DNA of 64,000 bases from contig OZ025854.1 in NCBI GenBank assembly GCA_964019425.1, positions 601,419 to 665,418 on the forward strand, read 5' to 3'. This stretch comes from Flectonema sp. DT1601 (Eukaryota > Euglenozoa > Diplonemea > Diplonemida > Diplonemidae). This document shows positions 31,558 through 41,605 of the stretch, piece by piece. The notes under the pieces were generated by a model that saw nothing but the letters and a program-made list of their open reading frames with translations, did not search any database and was not told where the DNA came from. Position numbers and translations under genes: made by a program. Positions within the stretch are counted from its first letter, which is position 1; each line of letters begins with the position of its first letter.

Positions 31558-32586
31558 ATGTTTTCAAGACGATTAGCAACAAGCCTTGGGCTAGGAATTG
31601 CTGGAGGATTATCAACCTGGGCGATGAGTGATGTAAGAGCTGAGAGTTTTACATGTCGAAAAGTATTTCAAAGTTACGCATCAATGCAGAAAGAAGGACA
31701 GTACCTGATGACTGTTGATGACTTCGTCAGGTCTCTACTACACAAGAGGAACGTTGAGTCATTGCCAGACAGAGCCACGGCTGAAATCACAAAATTATTT
31801 AAAAACGTTGATTCAAACAGTGATGGATTACTTAGTTTTCAAGAGTATTCTTTATTTATGACTCTACTAACTAATGAGAAACAAGATATTGAAAACTGTT
31901 TTCGAATGTTCGATTTCGACAACAGCAACACCGTCGAACTGGAAGAGTTCAAAGCAATCGTAACTTCACTAGCTAATGACCCGACTGTTCAGTATTCTTG
32001 GGATGGAGGGCTGGTTGATAAATTTTTTAAAAACAAGAAATCACTCACATTCGATGAATTCTACACTTTCATTGCATCACTAAAACAGGATGTTGTACGT
32101 GCTGAATTCCATGCTTATAATCCTGGAGGGAAGGGTACTTATGATTCATTCGCAAAACTGCTACTGAGATCACACGAACTCCCACCAGAACTTCAACACA
32201 ATGTTGAAAAGATTCAAGAACTTGACGCAGCAGGTCCAAGTATTAATGTTTCATCATGGATGGTTGTAAGTAGTATGCTGAACACTATTGATAACATCGC
32301 TGATGCTCTCGAAATTTGGAAACGTTGCGGAAACTTAATCCACAAAACTGATTTCGTCCGCGCTGTGACAGCGACTTCTCCTCAATGTCATATTACTCGT
32401 CGTGAAGTTGAATTATTTTTTATGATATTCGGAGATGAGGAAGGAGCCCTCAATGACGACCTGTTTATCAAAGCACTGCGAGGTAAGAAAGCTTGGGGGA
32501 TGCAGACATACGACTTGCAAGAACCGCAACGTAATTTCGTTCAAACTGTTCTAAACTGCGTGTCCTCTGGTGGTGTAAGAGACTAG
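31558..32586 (+). CDS. MICU-like mitochondrial EF-hand protein
   Basis: 342 residues from the ATG at 31558. An in-frame ATG at 31504 lies upstream of the acceptor AG (31541-31542), so it would not be in the mature transcript. The N-terminus (MFSRRLATSLGLGIAGG) is basic and amphipathic, as in a mitochondrial presequence. Two canonical EF-hand loops are next to each other (DSNSDGLLSFQE at about residue 82 and DFDNSNTVELEE at about 118), followed by a helical region with further degenerate EF-hand-like units. This order recalls MICU proteins, which gate the mitochondrial calcium uniporter, though the protein is shorter than MICU1. A plain mitochondrial EF-hand protein is the alternative. Confidence 0.72.
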   Translation: MFSRRLATSLGLGIAGGLSTWAMSDVRAESFTCRKVFQSYASMQKEGQYLMTVDDFVRSLLHKRNVESLPDRATAEITKLFKNVDSNSDGLLSFQEYSLFMTLLTNEKQDIENCFRMFDFDNSNTVELEEFKAIVTSLANDPTVQYSWDGGLVDKFFKNKKSLTFDEFYTFIASLKQDVVRAEFHAYNPGGKGTYDSFAKLLLRSHELPPELQHNVEKIQELDAAGPSINVSSWMVVSSMLNTIDNIADALEIWKRCGNLIHKTDFVRAVTATSPQCHITRREVELFFMIFGDEEGALNDDLFIKALRGKKAWGMQTYDLQEPQRNFVQTVLNCVSSGGVRD

Positions 32587-33466
32587 ATATTCTATTCTAC
32601 TGTTTGACCACTCACGCTACGCAACAATCGACAGGTTGAATGATACTGTTTTGACTATTGTCATAATCGGTATTAATATGGAGAAACCTTTCCCTCTGTC
32701 ACTTTGACAGGAACTGTGTTAAATTACTTTTTCATCTTTAAGTAGGTTTAGACCTCACTGGGAGAGAGAGAGAGAGAGAGAGAGATTGTTATTTAATTCA
32801 GCATTACGTTTTGTATTTGTTTCTTTGAAAAAAAAAAAGAAAAGAAAAAGTCCTTTAAAGGAAAAGAAGAATAAAAAGGAGGAAAATTAATAACGAACTT
32901 GAAAACAGAAGTAACAACATAACAACACCTTCCCTCCCTCCCTTACCTCAGTGTATTACAGAGGATCTTTGTAAACCCTCTTTTTTTTTTTTTTTTTTTA
33001 ACATATCCCCATTTTACGGAGGAAAAAGCGAGTTCTTTTGGTGCATCCTGAGAACTCAACAATTGTACTGCGATGAACAAGTGAACGAAAAAAAAGAAAC
33101 AATAATAATGGTAAATTATTTTTAAAAAAAAAAAAAGTATATTATTTATAAAAAAAAAAAAAAAAAGTAAGTAATAATAAAAATCACGATTTCGGTGGAA
33201 TTTGAACCCAAGAGTATCTTTTTTTAGTTTTTGTAGTTCTTTTTCGGTTGTTTTTACACCCACCTGTCGGCGAGTACGGAGTTGCTGTTTTGTTGAGGTT
33301 TTCAAAATATTTTTCTTTTTAATCACTTATCAACATGATCGAACCGAATAGAGCGTGTGGCAGGACCGTAATCAGTACAAGCTAATGACTTGCGCCTACT
33401 AAGCAAGCATGCCAATCAGACGTTAGCCAATTCATTATTTAAGTAACTTCACTGTCAGCACACAAC
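32587..33466. other. intergenic region
   Basis: An 880-base spacer with a GA microsatellite at about 32761-32785, T and A runs at about 32980, 33122 and 33152. I considered a tRNA on the minus strand near 33186 and rejected it. The acceptor AG is at 33457-33458. Confidence 0.5.
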
Positions 33467-35665
33467 ATGGCACCGTATAGACTAACAGGAGTCGACTGGT
33501 ATGAGCAGGCATGGAAGGATGCAATGCCCTACTTATGGTCTTACATAAATGATGAGAAGAAATCTATTGAAATAGTCCTAAAGGGAGCTGAAACAGGAGA
33601 GAAGTTAGCGACCACCAGATATGTGAAGAAAGTGTTTGCTTTGGATGTGACTAAGGAACGAATCTTGGGAATGATGTCGCACGCAGTTAGTAAAAAGAAA
33701 GAAGGGTTGTCGGAAATAGAATTGTTTATGGAACAGCATCAAATATTTTTGAAGATGAAGAAAGCTGTAAAGAACTGGAACCTTGAACAATGGATCACCC
33801 GACAATGGGTCGAACAGAATGAATCTTCTCAAGAATCAATTCTGATCAGCGCGGCTCAGTACGTACGTAAGATCCGAACCCAATCAGACGTTGTGATGTC
33901 CACTCGAATGCATGACGCGATGATTAGTGTCCCTGGATGGGATTTCAGTTATTATTTAATGATTCAAAATGAATCTGAGAAATACCTTCGAGGACGCTCC
34001 TCAATGTGGTGTCAACACCAACAGTCAGACACCTCAACAGACCTATCTGAATACACGACAACAATACTCTCAAATGAGACAAAGTTTCTTGAGGCTTCAC
34101 TTCGCTCATTAAAAGATCGATCACCTGACATATTCAACGACATCCTCATTACTGGTAAAACATGTTTTATTAATAGTCTTGAACTCCTACTCGTAGAAGA
34201 AGCAAGATCCCTACTACAGAAAAGAGAGATTGAAAAGTTCAGCAAAACCATAAATGTGTTGGAAGTAAGTCGTCCTGAAATAGAAAGGAATGTCGAAGAG
34301 ATGGTGAAATCAGAAATACTTGAGGAAGGAAGAGCACTTTTTTTGAAATATCGTCAGCAGGGAATGACTAGAAAAATTGATGGAACCCAATTCCTATGTC
34401 GAGTTATCCAACTCGAAGAACGGTGTCGGGAAGACATTCCCAACGAAAGGCTTCAAATAACTATTTCGCATGCGATGAAACAAATATGTGATGTCCGCGC
34501 TAGTGACGAGTACTCTCTTCGCTCTTCTGGTGATTTCGTTACGTGTTCTGAGCTGCTGTGTCAGGCTGTTGATAAAGTTGCTACCAACAGAAGTAAAATA
34601 ACATCTAAGAAAGGACTCATTTCACTTATGAGATATGTTGGTGACCACTCTGTCTTCCTCGAAAAGATTCGTCGAGACCTGGCGAAGAGACTTCTTACAA
34701 AGAACACTATCGAAGTAGAAGAGGAAATATTTTCACTCATGCAGGAAGTTGGTGTCTCAGCTGCTCTACGAGTGTGCTACAGGACAATGTTAGACGACAA
34801 GAAGAAACAAGTTAAAATAAATTCCGACTACCAACAGCATCTCATTGACATCGAGGAAACACCAAACGTGTTGGACGTATTTCTGATAACTGGAAGATCA
34901 TGGCCTTCCTTTAGAGATTCTATATTCGATCCACCACCACCACTATCATCACTCTGTGACACATTCACTTCCTGGTGGTCTGCTACCCACAAAAGTCAAC
35001 ATTTGAAATGGCTAGTCTCCGTCGGAAAAATGACTCTAATATACGACGGGAAGACGGAATTGAACTTAAGCACCTCACAGGGAACGATGTTGTTGTGTTT
35101 TAATGACAGCGACGGATCCTTGAAAGCGAGTGAATTGTGTACCAGGTTTAAAGGAGATCGCAACAATGCCGACAGAATACTACGAAGTTTAGTAGTAAAT
35201 GGACTTCTAAAAGTATCTAAAGAGGCCCAGGAGAATACAATGTTTGATTCTGATGCTGTCTTTTCTGTTGTTGTTTCTGGACAAGTTGAGACGGTGGATG
35301 TCGCCCCACCTGTTTTGTCAACAAATCAACTGAAAAAACAGAAAGTTGAAAATCAAATGACCCGAGACATCAGAACTGCTATCTTACGAGTCGCTAAAGC
35401 CTCCCCGGAGGGTATCCGAGAAGATGAATTGGTGGAGAGTACAATCGTGACCTTATCTCAATTACCAAAACGTACATCAATTTCACCTGATGGGCTCTCT
35501 CACATGATCAGATCACTTGTTGAAACTGATTACTTAAAAAGATGGGAAGAAGATCCACAAGTCTTACAACTCGCTTGGGAATCTCCAAAAAGAAATTTAT
35601 CGAAAAATAATTTCGCAAAAGAAGACCCGCCTGTCATAACCGTCGAGAAGAATGAACAGCTTTGA
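33467..35665 (+). CDS. cullin-family ubiquitin ligase scaffold
   Basis: 732 residues in one exon, close to the usual cullin length. Cullins hold the RING subunit Rbx1 at the C-terminus and a substrate adaptor at the N-terminus. The N-terminal half is helical cullin repeats. The cullin homology region includes SLMRYVGDHSVFLEKIRRDLAKRLL-type sequence (about residue 385-410), matching the family's 'Y..D.LA.RLL' element. The C-terminal winged helix contains ILRVAKASP in place of the usual IVRIMKxRK; the Lys that is normally neddylated is kept. Family members end just after a YLA motif, but here the matching region (VLQLAWES) is followed by about 26 more residues. The sequence is quite divergent; it is nearest to the CUL1 type by eye. 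The acceptor AG is 8 bases before the start. Stop TGA. Confidence 0.82.
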   Translation: MAPYRLTGVDWYEQAWKDAMPYLWSYINDEKKSIEIVLKGAETGEKLATTRYVKKVFALDVTKERILGMMSHAVSKKKEGLSEIELFMEQHQIFLKMKKAVKNWNLEQWITRQWVEQNESSQESILISAAQYVRKIRTQSDVVMSTRMHDAMISVPGWDFSYYLMIQNESEKYLRGRSSMWCQHQQSDTSTDLSEYTTTILSNETKFLEASLRSLKDRSPDIFNDILITGKTCFINSLELLLVEEARSLLQKREIEKFSKTINVLEVSRPEIERNVEEMVKSEILEEGRALFLKYRQQGMTRKIDGTQFLCRVIQLEERCREDIPNERLQITISHAMKQICDVRASDEYSLRSSGDFVTCSELLCQAVDKVATNRSKITSKKGLISLMRYVGDHSVFLEKIRRDLAKRLLTKNTIEVEEEIFSLMQEVGVSAALRVCYRTMLDDKKKQVKINSDYQQHLIDIEETPNVLDVFLITGRSWPSFRDSIFDPPPPLSSLCDTFTSWWSATHKSQHLKWLVSVGKMTLIYDGKTELNLSTSQGTMLLCFNDSDGSLKASELCTRFKGDRNNADRILRSLVVNGLLKVSKEAQENTMFDSDAVFSVVVSGQVETVDVAPPVLSTNQLKKQKVENQMTRDIRTAILRVAKASPEGIREDELVESTIVTLSQLPKRTSISPDGLSHMIRSLVETDYLKRWEEDPQVLQLAWESPKRNLSKNNFAKEDPPVITVEKNEQL

Positions 35666-36148
35666 GAAACTCTCTCCTGGTGAGACTTGTACTTCAGTTT
35701 CTATTTGTGTTTAATAAAATGATGAGGTGATACTAGTGAATTGAAATAAGAAATAATTGTTTTTAGTCGTTCCCAAAGAAAAGAAAAAAAAACAGAAAGA
35801 AAACAAACAAACACCTCCCCAGGTTTGTAGAATCGTACCAAGGAAATGTTACCAATAAGACAGTACTCTATTTCCAAGAAAGAATAATAACTCCCCGCTC
35901 TATTTGCCCTCAACTCTTTTCTAACCTTACATCGTACAATCGTATCGTCGAACGGGCAAGTTAGTTGGGAGTGTTGTGAGACGGATGTCGTACTTCTTAT
36001 TTGTGAATCTCCTTTTATTGTAAAACAGACAAACAGAACGAACGACTTCATGATCATTAGCAGGTGAAGATAATTACTTTGAACGTTTGGTATTCCACTT
36101 TCTAAAAGTAAAATGACTTTCAACTAATCGACAGTCTAAAAGACAAAC
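35666..36148. other. intergenic region
   Basis: A 483-base spacer without a supported gene. The acceptor AG of the kinase gene is at 36133-36134, 14 bases before its ATG. Confidence 0.5.
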
Positions 36149-38206
36149 ATGGCAGAGATCGAGAAGATGCTTGAGAAGGAACGAGTCGAAGAGTTTCATG
36201 AAAATCTGTTGAAGACTGCGGACAAACCTCCGGAACCACAATTTACTTTAATAAATTATGAAGAGACGATGTCATTTAAACATCCACAAGAGTATTCTAA
36301 ATACCATCAAGCTGTGAGAGAAGGTGATATGGAAATAGTTAAGTCACTTGTGCCTTCTGTTTTCCCAGTAGACTGCATACTTCAAGCAACAGGTTGGGGA
36401 CTACTTCAACAAGTAGTCACAGAAACAACAGCACCAGAAGGTATGTTGCCTGAAGTTACACAGTACCTTCTTGATTTGGGTGCTGATCCTAATTTTGTAG
36501 TTCAAGCGATGGGTCTGACGACACTCGATTTGTGTTGTCAAAACCTTTCCAACACCCAACGAAAATCCGATACTTTAGAAATGATTAAATTATTAGTGAA
36601 AGCAGGTGCTGATGTCAACCACTGTAGTGGAGCTCTAGGTCTTCCTTGTATTTATTGGAGTGTTTTGAATACTACTTGGTCACCTGAATTATCAGATTTA
36701 ATGCTGTCTTTGGGAACTAATTTAGAAGTAGTTAATTGTAATAAAGGAACTTTATTTCATAATTTCTTTATAACACTTGAACGTGTTGATTATAAAACAT
36801 ATCCTGATGAAGACGTCGTAATGCACATGTTAACTTCATGGGGTCAAGCTCATCCAAAAGGACTTTTTGCACCTGACGCTTTTGGTAACACTCCTCTTCA
36901 CTATGCAGTTAGAAATGGAGCTTATGTAAAGTCACTTAAATATTTACTTGAGAGGGGAGCTGATCCGAATATAACTAATTCCGGGGGTGAGACGCCGTAT
37001 GACTGGGCACTGTTACCAGGTGGTGGTGATGATAGACAGAAGATAGCAGCGTATTTATCTCCTTTTAGAGCCCCTTCTCTGCCAGGACATTCAAAACTTC
37101 CATTAGAAGCCCTCTCGTTCTCAACTTGGAAACAGATTGGAATGGGTTCCTTTGGTAGAGTTTATAAAGCTCGTTATGAAGCAATACGTGAAGATGTCGC
37201 AGTCAAGGAATTAAAGAACGGAGAGTCAATTCATTATCGTCTTCAGAGAGCAGAGTTTCAACATGAGATTGCAGAACTACACGCCAGTAGATGTAACTTC
37301 GTATTGACATACTTCGGATTCGCAGTTAACGAAGAAACAAAAACACTTTACATGGTAACTGAACTATGCAGCAACTCACTCGATAAAATATTATCAAAAG
37401 AAGGATCACCACCTCTATCAAGACTGTTATCAATTGTTAGTCAAGTTGGTAAGGCTTTACTGTACCTTCACACTGGTGATAGATGTCATAATGACGTAGC
37501 AGCAAGGAATATATTATTAGCTAGAGATGGTGACACAAGACTCGGTGACTTTGGATTAGCCTGTCGAGTTGGAGATCCTCTTCCCCGAATAGCAATTCTC
37601 TGGGCACCTCCAGAAGCCCTCACGACATCATCGCATAGTAGAAAGGCTCATTATAGTTATGATGTTTGGTCATTTGGTGTTTTAGTTTGGGAAATATTCG
37701 AATCTGCGAGAACACCCTACTGCTACATTGAAGGAGGTAATAAAGAACTACGTGACCATATTATCTCTGGAGGTATATTAAAGAAACCCGATAAGTGTCC
37801 AGAAAGGTTCTGGAATGACATTATAATGAAATGCTTTACTGTGAGAGAGTTAAGACCAACAATGGAAGAGTTACTTGAAATAATTGAAAGTTATCAACGT
37901 TGTGTTGAAGAAGGTGTGGAAGATGATCTTTCTGACTGCACTTCTCTATCAGCAGAAGAACGTCTGAGAAGAGCTCTTGATCGAGAAAGAGCCTGGGTTG
38001 TTAAGCAAGGTTCACAGTCTGGTAGTACCTTTTCATCTAATACTCTCCCAGCTCACAATTTATGGGCTTATAAATATTACATTCCTAGTGATGATAATAA
38101 CGACCCTCAGGGATACTTTGGATATGAATACGGGGATAGCGACGACACTAACAAGCCACCAGTTGAATCCTATTACGACTACGAAGGCAGTGATACAATT
38201 AAATAG
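36149..38206 (+). CDS. ankyrin-repeat protein kinase
   Basis: 685 residues. Ankyrin-type repeats cover about residues 45-305; clear units include LLDLGADPN, LLVKAGADVN and NTPLHYAVRNG...LLERGADPN. A protein kinase domain follows at about 325-600: glycine loop GMGSFGRVY (about 332), VAVKEL with the ATP-binding Lys (about 350), catalytic loop HNDVAARN (about 446), DFG in LGDFGLA (about 468), APPEAL and VWSFGVLVWEIF. The catalytic Asp and the Asn are kept. HND replaces HRD, so the activation-loop-linked Arg is missing. AARN in the catalytic loop and WEIF..ARTPY are like tyrosine kinases rather than Ser/Thr kinases, as seen in some tyrosine-kinase-like proteins. The C-terminal 80 residues are acidic and Tyr-rich. 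A GC-rich hairpin (38269-38302) lies 63 bases after the stop. Confidence 0.9.
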   Translation: MAEIEKMLEKERVEEFHENLLKTADKPPEPQFTLINYEETMSFKHPQEYSKYHQAVREGDMEIVKSLVPSVFPVDCILQATGWGLLQQVVTETTAPEGMLPEVTQYLLDLGADPNFVVQAMGLTTLDLCCQNLSNTQRKSDTLEMIKLLVKAGADVNHCSGALGLPCIYWSVLNTTWSPELSDLMLSLGTNLEVVNCNKGTLFHNFFITLERVDYKTYPDEDVVMHMLTSWGQAHPKGLFAPDAFGNTPLHYAVRNGAYVKSLKYLLERGADPNITNSGGETPYDWALLPGGGDDRQKIAAYLSPFRAPSLPGHSKLPLEALSFSTWKQIGMGSFGRVYKARYEAIREDVAVKELKNGESIHYRLQRAEFQHEIAELHASRCNFVLTYFGFAVNEETKTLYMVTELCSNSLDKILSKEGSPPLSRLLSIVSQVGKALLYLHTGDRCHNDVAARNILLARDGDTRLGDFGLACRVGDPLPRIAILWAPPEALTTSSHSRKAHYSYDVWSFGVLVWEIFESARTPYCYIEGGNKELRDHIISGGILKKPDKCPERFWNDIIMKCFTVRELRPTMEELLEIIESYQRCVEEGVEDDLSDCTSLSAEERLRRALDRERAWVVKQGSQSGSTFSSNTLPAHNLWAYKYYIPSDDNNDPQGYFGYEYGDSDDTNKPPVESYYDYEGSDTIK

Positions 38207-38268
38207 GTACTTTTGACTTTTAACTTATTGTTGTGGACACAAAATAAGAAACTTCTTGATCTTGAATA

Positions 38269-38302
38269 GCCGGCTGCCTCACTCTCACCTAACGCAGCCG
38301 GC
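38269..38302 (+). other. 9-bp perfect hairpin after the ankyrin-kinase gene
   Basis: GCCGGCTGC (38269-38277) pairs with GCAGCCGGC (38294-38302) across a 16-base loop. It is GC-rich in an otherwise AT-rich spacer and sits between the stop codon and the next acceptor AG (38366-38367). It could be a 3' UTR or processing element; its role is unknown. Confidence 0.6.
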
Positions 38303-38391
38303 AGTAGTTCAGCTACCCAAGGTTGGTATTTAAGATTTAGTTTCTTTAATAATTTATACTTTATCAGCTTATTACAACTCCTTTAAACAAA

Positions 38392-38695
38392 ATGGCCGGA
38401 TCCCACGCTATGGAGAGAAAGAAGGCTGCTGCTGCCAGAGCCAAGGCTGGAGTCAAGTTGGATGTTTCAGGAAAGCCAAAGAAGGAAGAGAAGGAGAAGG
38501 CTCAGTGCACTATCTGCAAAACTGAGTTTAAGGTCACAAAGCGTAACGTTGAGATGAAGACTCACGCTGAGGGTAAGCACCCAAAGAGTACCGTATGTCT
38601 ATGTTTATGTTTTTTTATTATTATTTCCTTAACTCGATTTATCATAAAAAAAACAGGTTGCCGACTGCTTCCCTGGATTCACTATTGAGGGATAA
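38392..38695 (+). CDS. SERF/4F5-like zinc-binding small protein, copy 1
   Basis: Two exons, 38392-38592 and 38657-38695 (64-base intron, GTATGT...ACAG), code for 79 residues. The Lys/Ala-rich N-terminus (about residues 1-35) resembles the 4F5/SERF family. A C2H2-like unit follows: CTICKTEF...H.E.KHPK. It ends with CFPGFTIEG. The whole layout matches the short plant/animal proteins with a SERF-type start and a zinc-binding C-terminus (for example the Arabidopsis At2g23090 type), which end in KHPK..V..CFP. They are small basic nucleic-acid-binding-like proteins of poorly known role. The acceptor AG is at 38366-38367. Confidence 0.88.
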
Positions 38696-39176
38696 ACTCA
38701 TAACGACATCAGATAATCGGACTAGTGTGCATCTCTAAATAATGTTAACGTGATTGGAACCGCAGTTCTCTTTGTGTGTGGCGGTCTCATTCAAATATTA
38801 TTTAACTTATCAAAAGAAGAAATCGGTAAGTCGAAAACTGGATTCTTAATCAAGTGCTCGCATTACGCAGTTCTTGATTCGTGTCTTGGTTTTATGTTTA
38901 GTCATTTCACCTTTTTTTTTTTTTTTTTTTAATTTTATTCACCTCCACCTTACCTTACCGCTCAGTTATCATTGTCTTTCGCAAGAAGTGTGGAGGTAGT
39001 ATTGAGTGGTGTTGGTGTTTATGTATTTATTTTATTAAATCAAGTCATCATCATCATCATCAGCATGTAGAAAGTATTCAGATTGTGAATAACTCAGCTT
39101 ACGACTGTTACTCAGTTGTTACTACCCACCAACTCAATTCACTACCAACCAGCTAAATACAACACCTTTAAACAAA
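38696..39176. other. intergenic region between the SERF-like copies
   Basis: An AT-rich spacer with a T run at about 38912-38930 and a CAT microsatellite near 39047-39061. The 60-codon frame at 38750-38932 looks spurious. The last 26 bases before the next ATG resemble the same region of copy 1. Confidence 0.5.
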
Positions 39177-39626
39177 ATGGCCGGATCCCACGCTATGGAG
39201 AGAAAGAAGGCTGCTGCTGCCAGAGCCAAGGCTGGAGTCAAGTTGGATGTTTCAGGAAAGCCAAAGAAGGAAGAGAAGGAGAAGGCTCAGTGCACTATCT
39301 GCAAAACTGAGTTTAAGGTCACAAAGCGTAACGTCGAGATGAAGTCTCACGGCGAGAGTAAGCACCCAAAGAGTACCGTATGACTATGTTCATGTTTATG
39401 TTATTTATTTTCAATAACTTCATTTCATTGATGAATCTTGGATAACCAACGTGAAAGTTGCCTTAGTAACCTCTTCGCCTAAACCCTCCATTACACTTCT
39501 TTAAGAATGTGTAGACCCACAGCAGTGTACTTCTCTGTTTAATATTTTAATTATTTTATTATTTTCATATCAAAACAAACAAAACAGCTTGAGGAATGCT
39601 TTCCTGGATTCACCATTGAGGGATAA
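39177..39626 (+). CDS. SERF/4F5-like zinc-binding small protein, copy 2
   Basis: Two exons, 39177-39377 and 39588-39626, code for 79 residues. The intron is 210 bases and starts GTATGA, a weaker donor than the GTATGT of copy 1. Exon 1 differs from that of copy 1 at only a few bases (residue changes T/S, A/G and G/S near the second half of the finger). Exon 2 is more different: LEECFPGFTIEG here versus VADCFPGFTIEG in copy 1. The zinc ligands CxxC...H...H are kept. The acceptor AG is at 39151-39152, 24 bases before the start, as in copy 1. Confidence 0.88.
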
Positions 39627-40307
39627 GACTACAACACCATCACCATGAACACTACACGATGTGAATGATGTATTTGGTTGTCAGGTAAGAAGGAGGCGGA
39701 AAGTATAATCAGATGAGTTCCTTTTGTTATAATTTTTTATTTTTATATTTTTTATATATTTTTTATTTTTTTTTTTATTTTCCAAAAACTTCCCGAAATC
39801 CACCATCCCATCTAGCACGTGAGACAACTAGCGATCACAAACCACGAGAATTATTACTTCATGATCGTGAATTACGTCGCCTGCACAAGTGAAACATAAA
39901 TAAGAAAGTCTTTGAAGTTGAATTTCTCAGTTCTGCTATTTCAGTAGGATGAGTATTTAGTTTCCGCAGTCAATACTAAAGTTCGTTGAAGAGGTCTGTA
40001 GACAAAAAAAAAAAAAAAAAAAAAAGATTTATTTTAAACTAATATGCTACATCAATACTGAAAGATGAACCTTTTTTCTGTTTTTTCTTTCAGTTATCCA
40101 GTTTTTACTTTCAGCAGAACAACTCTTCTTCGTAAGACTCTTGCCTGCGTTACTACGTGTGATGTAGTACAGCACTATTCTGTTGTTAGTTGTTATGATT
40201 TTTATGTTGAATTCATTTTATTTTAACAGATCTAAGTAGTGATGTGGAGTCTGTTATTGAAGTAGTGTTGGGATTGTTATTATTTTGTTTTTCATAGTTT
40301 CCTCACA
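39627..40307. other. intergenic region
   Basis: A 680-base AT-rich spacer with an A run at about 40003-40024. No gene is seen. The acceptor AG is at 40296-40297. Confidence 0.5.
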
Positions 40308-41393
40308 ATGCCAACACCAACAATGACAAGAGCAAGTGTTGGGATGGTTGTCTCACCCTACGAAGATGTTTTTAGGAGTAAGCGAGTCACGGAAGCAACC
40401 AACACCTACAGCTCTATGTCTCCCGCATCTGAAGATGTTGTTTTGGCTAGGGCTCCGGATGTGTTGCCACCTCATCTGAGGACTCCTTCCAGGCCGAGGA
40501 GTGAAAAGGGAAACCCCGTAACGATGGCCACTACACCAGGTGCGGGAATACCATCAACACCTCGTCGGATTGGTAAAAAGATAACAAACCCGTCATACTC
40601 TGCAATGAAATTATCAACTGATGTTGAGTCACCGGAGAGCCCTCGTTCTCAACTTTATGGAGATCGGATGTCATTCTTTCAAGAAGGAGGTAAGTATCCG
40701 CCACCTCCAGAGGGACCTCGCAGACGTATTGGAGTTTCCAAAGAACACGTTCTGTCTGGTGATTACGCTCCCAGGACATGGCAAACAACAGCTGATGAGA
40801 TTGGAAAGAAAGTATTAACAAAACCTACAAATAAATATGGAAATGGATACGTTGGACACGATGCTCGACTAGCAGCCTGGGAAAAGGATGGCAATGGTGA
40901 TGGTGGTTGGACTCCACCAGGTGGATGGATGAGAACACTTCCAACAGATGCTCCTCAAGATAGTTTGAGACACGCTCCAGAACATAGTGTGTTGTTTAAT
41001 AATGATGAGGATGCTTTTGAAGTTAAAACATACTCACCAACATTAAAGTGTCCTTATGGTGTTGATGATGAAGCAATTGATAGAAATACTCGACCAAGAG
41101 TTAAGCATCCAACAAATATTCCTTGTCGTCCTCCTGGTTGTGGAACTGGTGCACCAGCACCTGCTCGTCATGAATGGAAAGCTGTAGAAAGTCAACCAAT
41201 ATCAGCTGTTGTTGATCCTGTTCGACCTTCAACTCTCCCACGAAGACAGATGTTCGATCCCAAGACAATCAGACCTCGAGCAACACCCTACACGATGTTT
41301 GGAACCAATCCTTTTCATCAAGAAAATAACAATCCAATATCACCACAAGAACTACGAACTCCACAAAAGAGAACAGAAAACTACCGCCTGTAG
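40308..41393 (+). CDS. proline-rich basic protein, function unknown
   Basis: 361 residues in one exon, rich in Pro, Arg and Thr and with little predicted regular structure. It has no signal peptide or membrane segment. Recurrent short Pro/Arg elements (PPHLRTPSRPR, PPPPEGPRRR, RPSTLPRRQ, LRTPQKR) and a Gly/Trp-rich patch (GGWTPPGGWMRT, about residue 200) stand out. Such composition suits a cytoskeleton-, microtubule- or ciliary-associated protein, but I recognise no family. The acceptor AG (TTTTCATAG) is at 40296-40297, 10 bases before the ATG. The open frame, steady codon usage and stop near 41393 support a real gene. Confidence 0.72.
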   Translation: MPTPTMTRASVGMVVSPYEDVFRSKRVTEATNTYSSMSPASEDVVLARAPDVLPPHLRTPSRPRSEKGNPVTMATTPGAGIPSTPRRIGKKITNPSYSAMKLSTDVESPESPRSQLYGDRMSFFQEGGKYPPPPEGPRRRIGVSKEHVLSGDYAPRTWQTTADEIGKKVLTKPTNKYGNGYVGHDARLAAWEKDGNGDGGWTPPGGWMRTLPTDAPQDSLRHAPEHSVLFNNDEDAFEVKTYSPTLKCPYGVDDEAIDRNTRPRVKHPTNIPCRPPGCGTGAPAPARHEWKAVESQPISAVVDPVRPSTLPRRQMFDPKTIRPRATPYTMFGTNPFHQENNNPISPQELRTPQKRTENYRL

Positions 41394-41605
41394 AACTGTC
41401 TTTGTTTTGTATTTGTAATTATAACTTTTGTATTTAATCTGTTCTATTAGTAGCTGTTAATGAGGGCTGAGTGTTTATGTTTCCTTTTTTACTTTTCCAG
41501 TAGTTTATATGATCGCGTTGATGTGTTGTTTGATCTAAATAACAAACAAGAGAGTGATATCAATTATTTAATTAACTTTCTCAGAATAGTTTAAAAAACA
41601 ACAAC

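Noticed and set aside
33180..33350. Possible tRNA on the minus strand (GGGTTCAAATTCC-like T arm near 33186; another near 33330)
   Set aside because: I found no matching acceptor stem, anticodon arm or A box; the surrounding sequence is T-rich filler.
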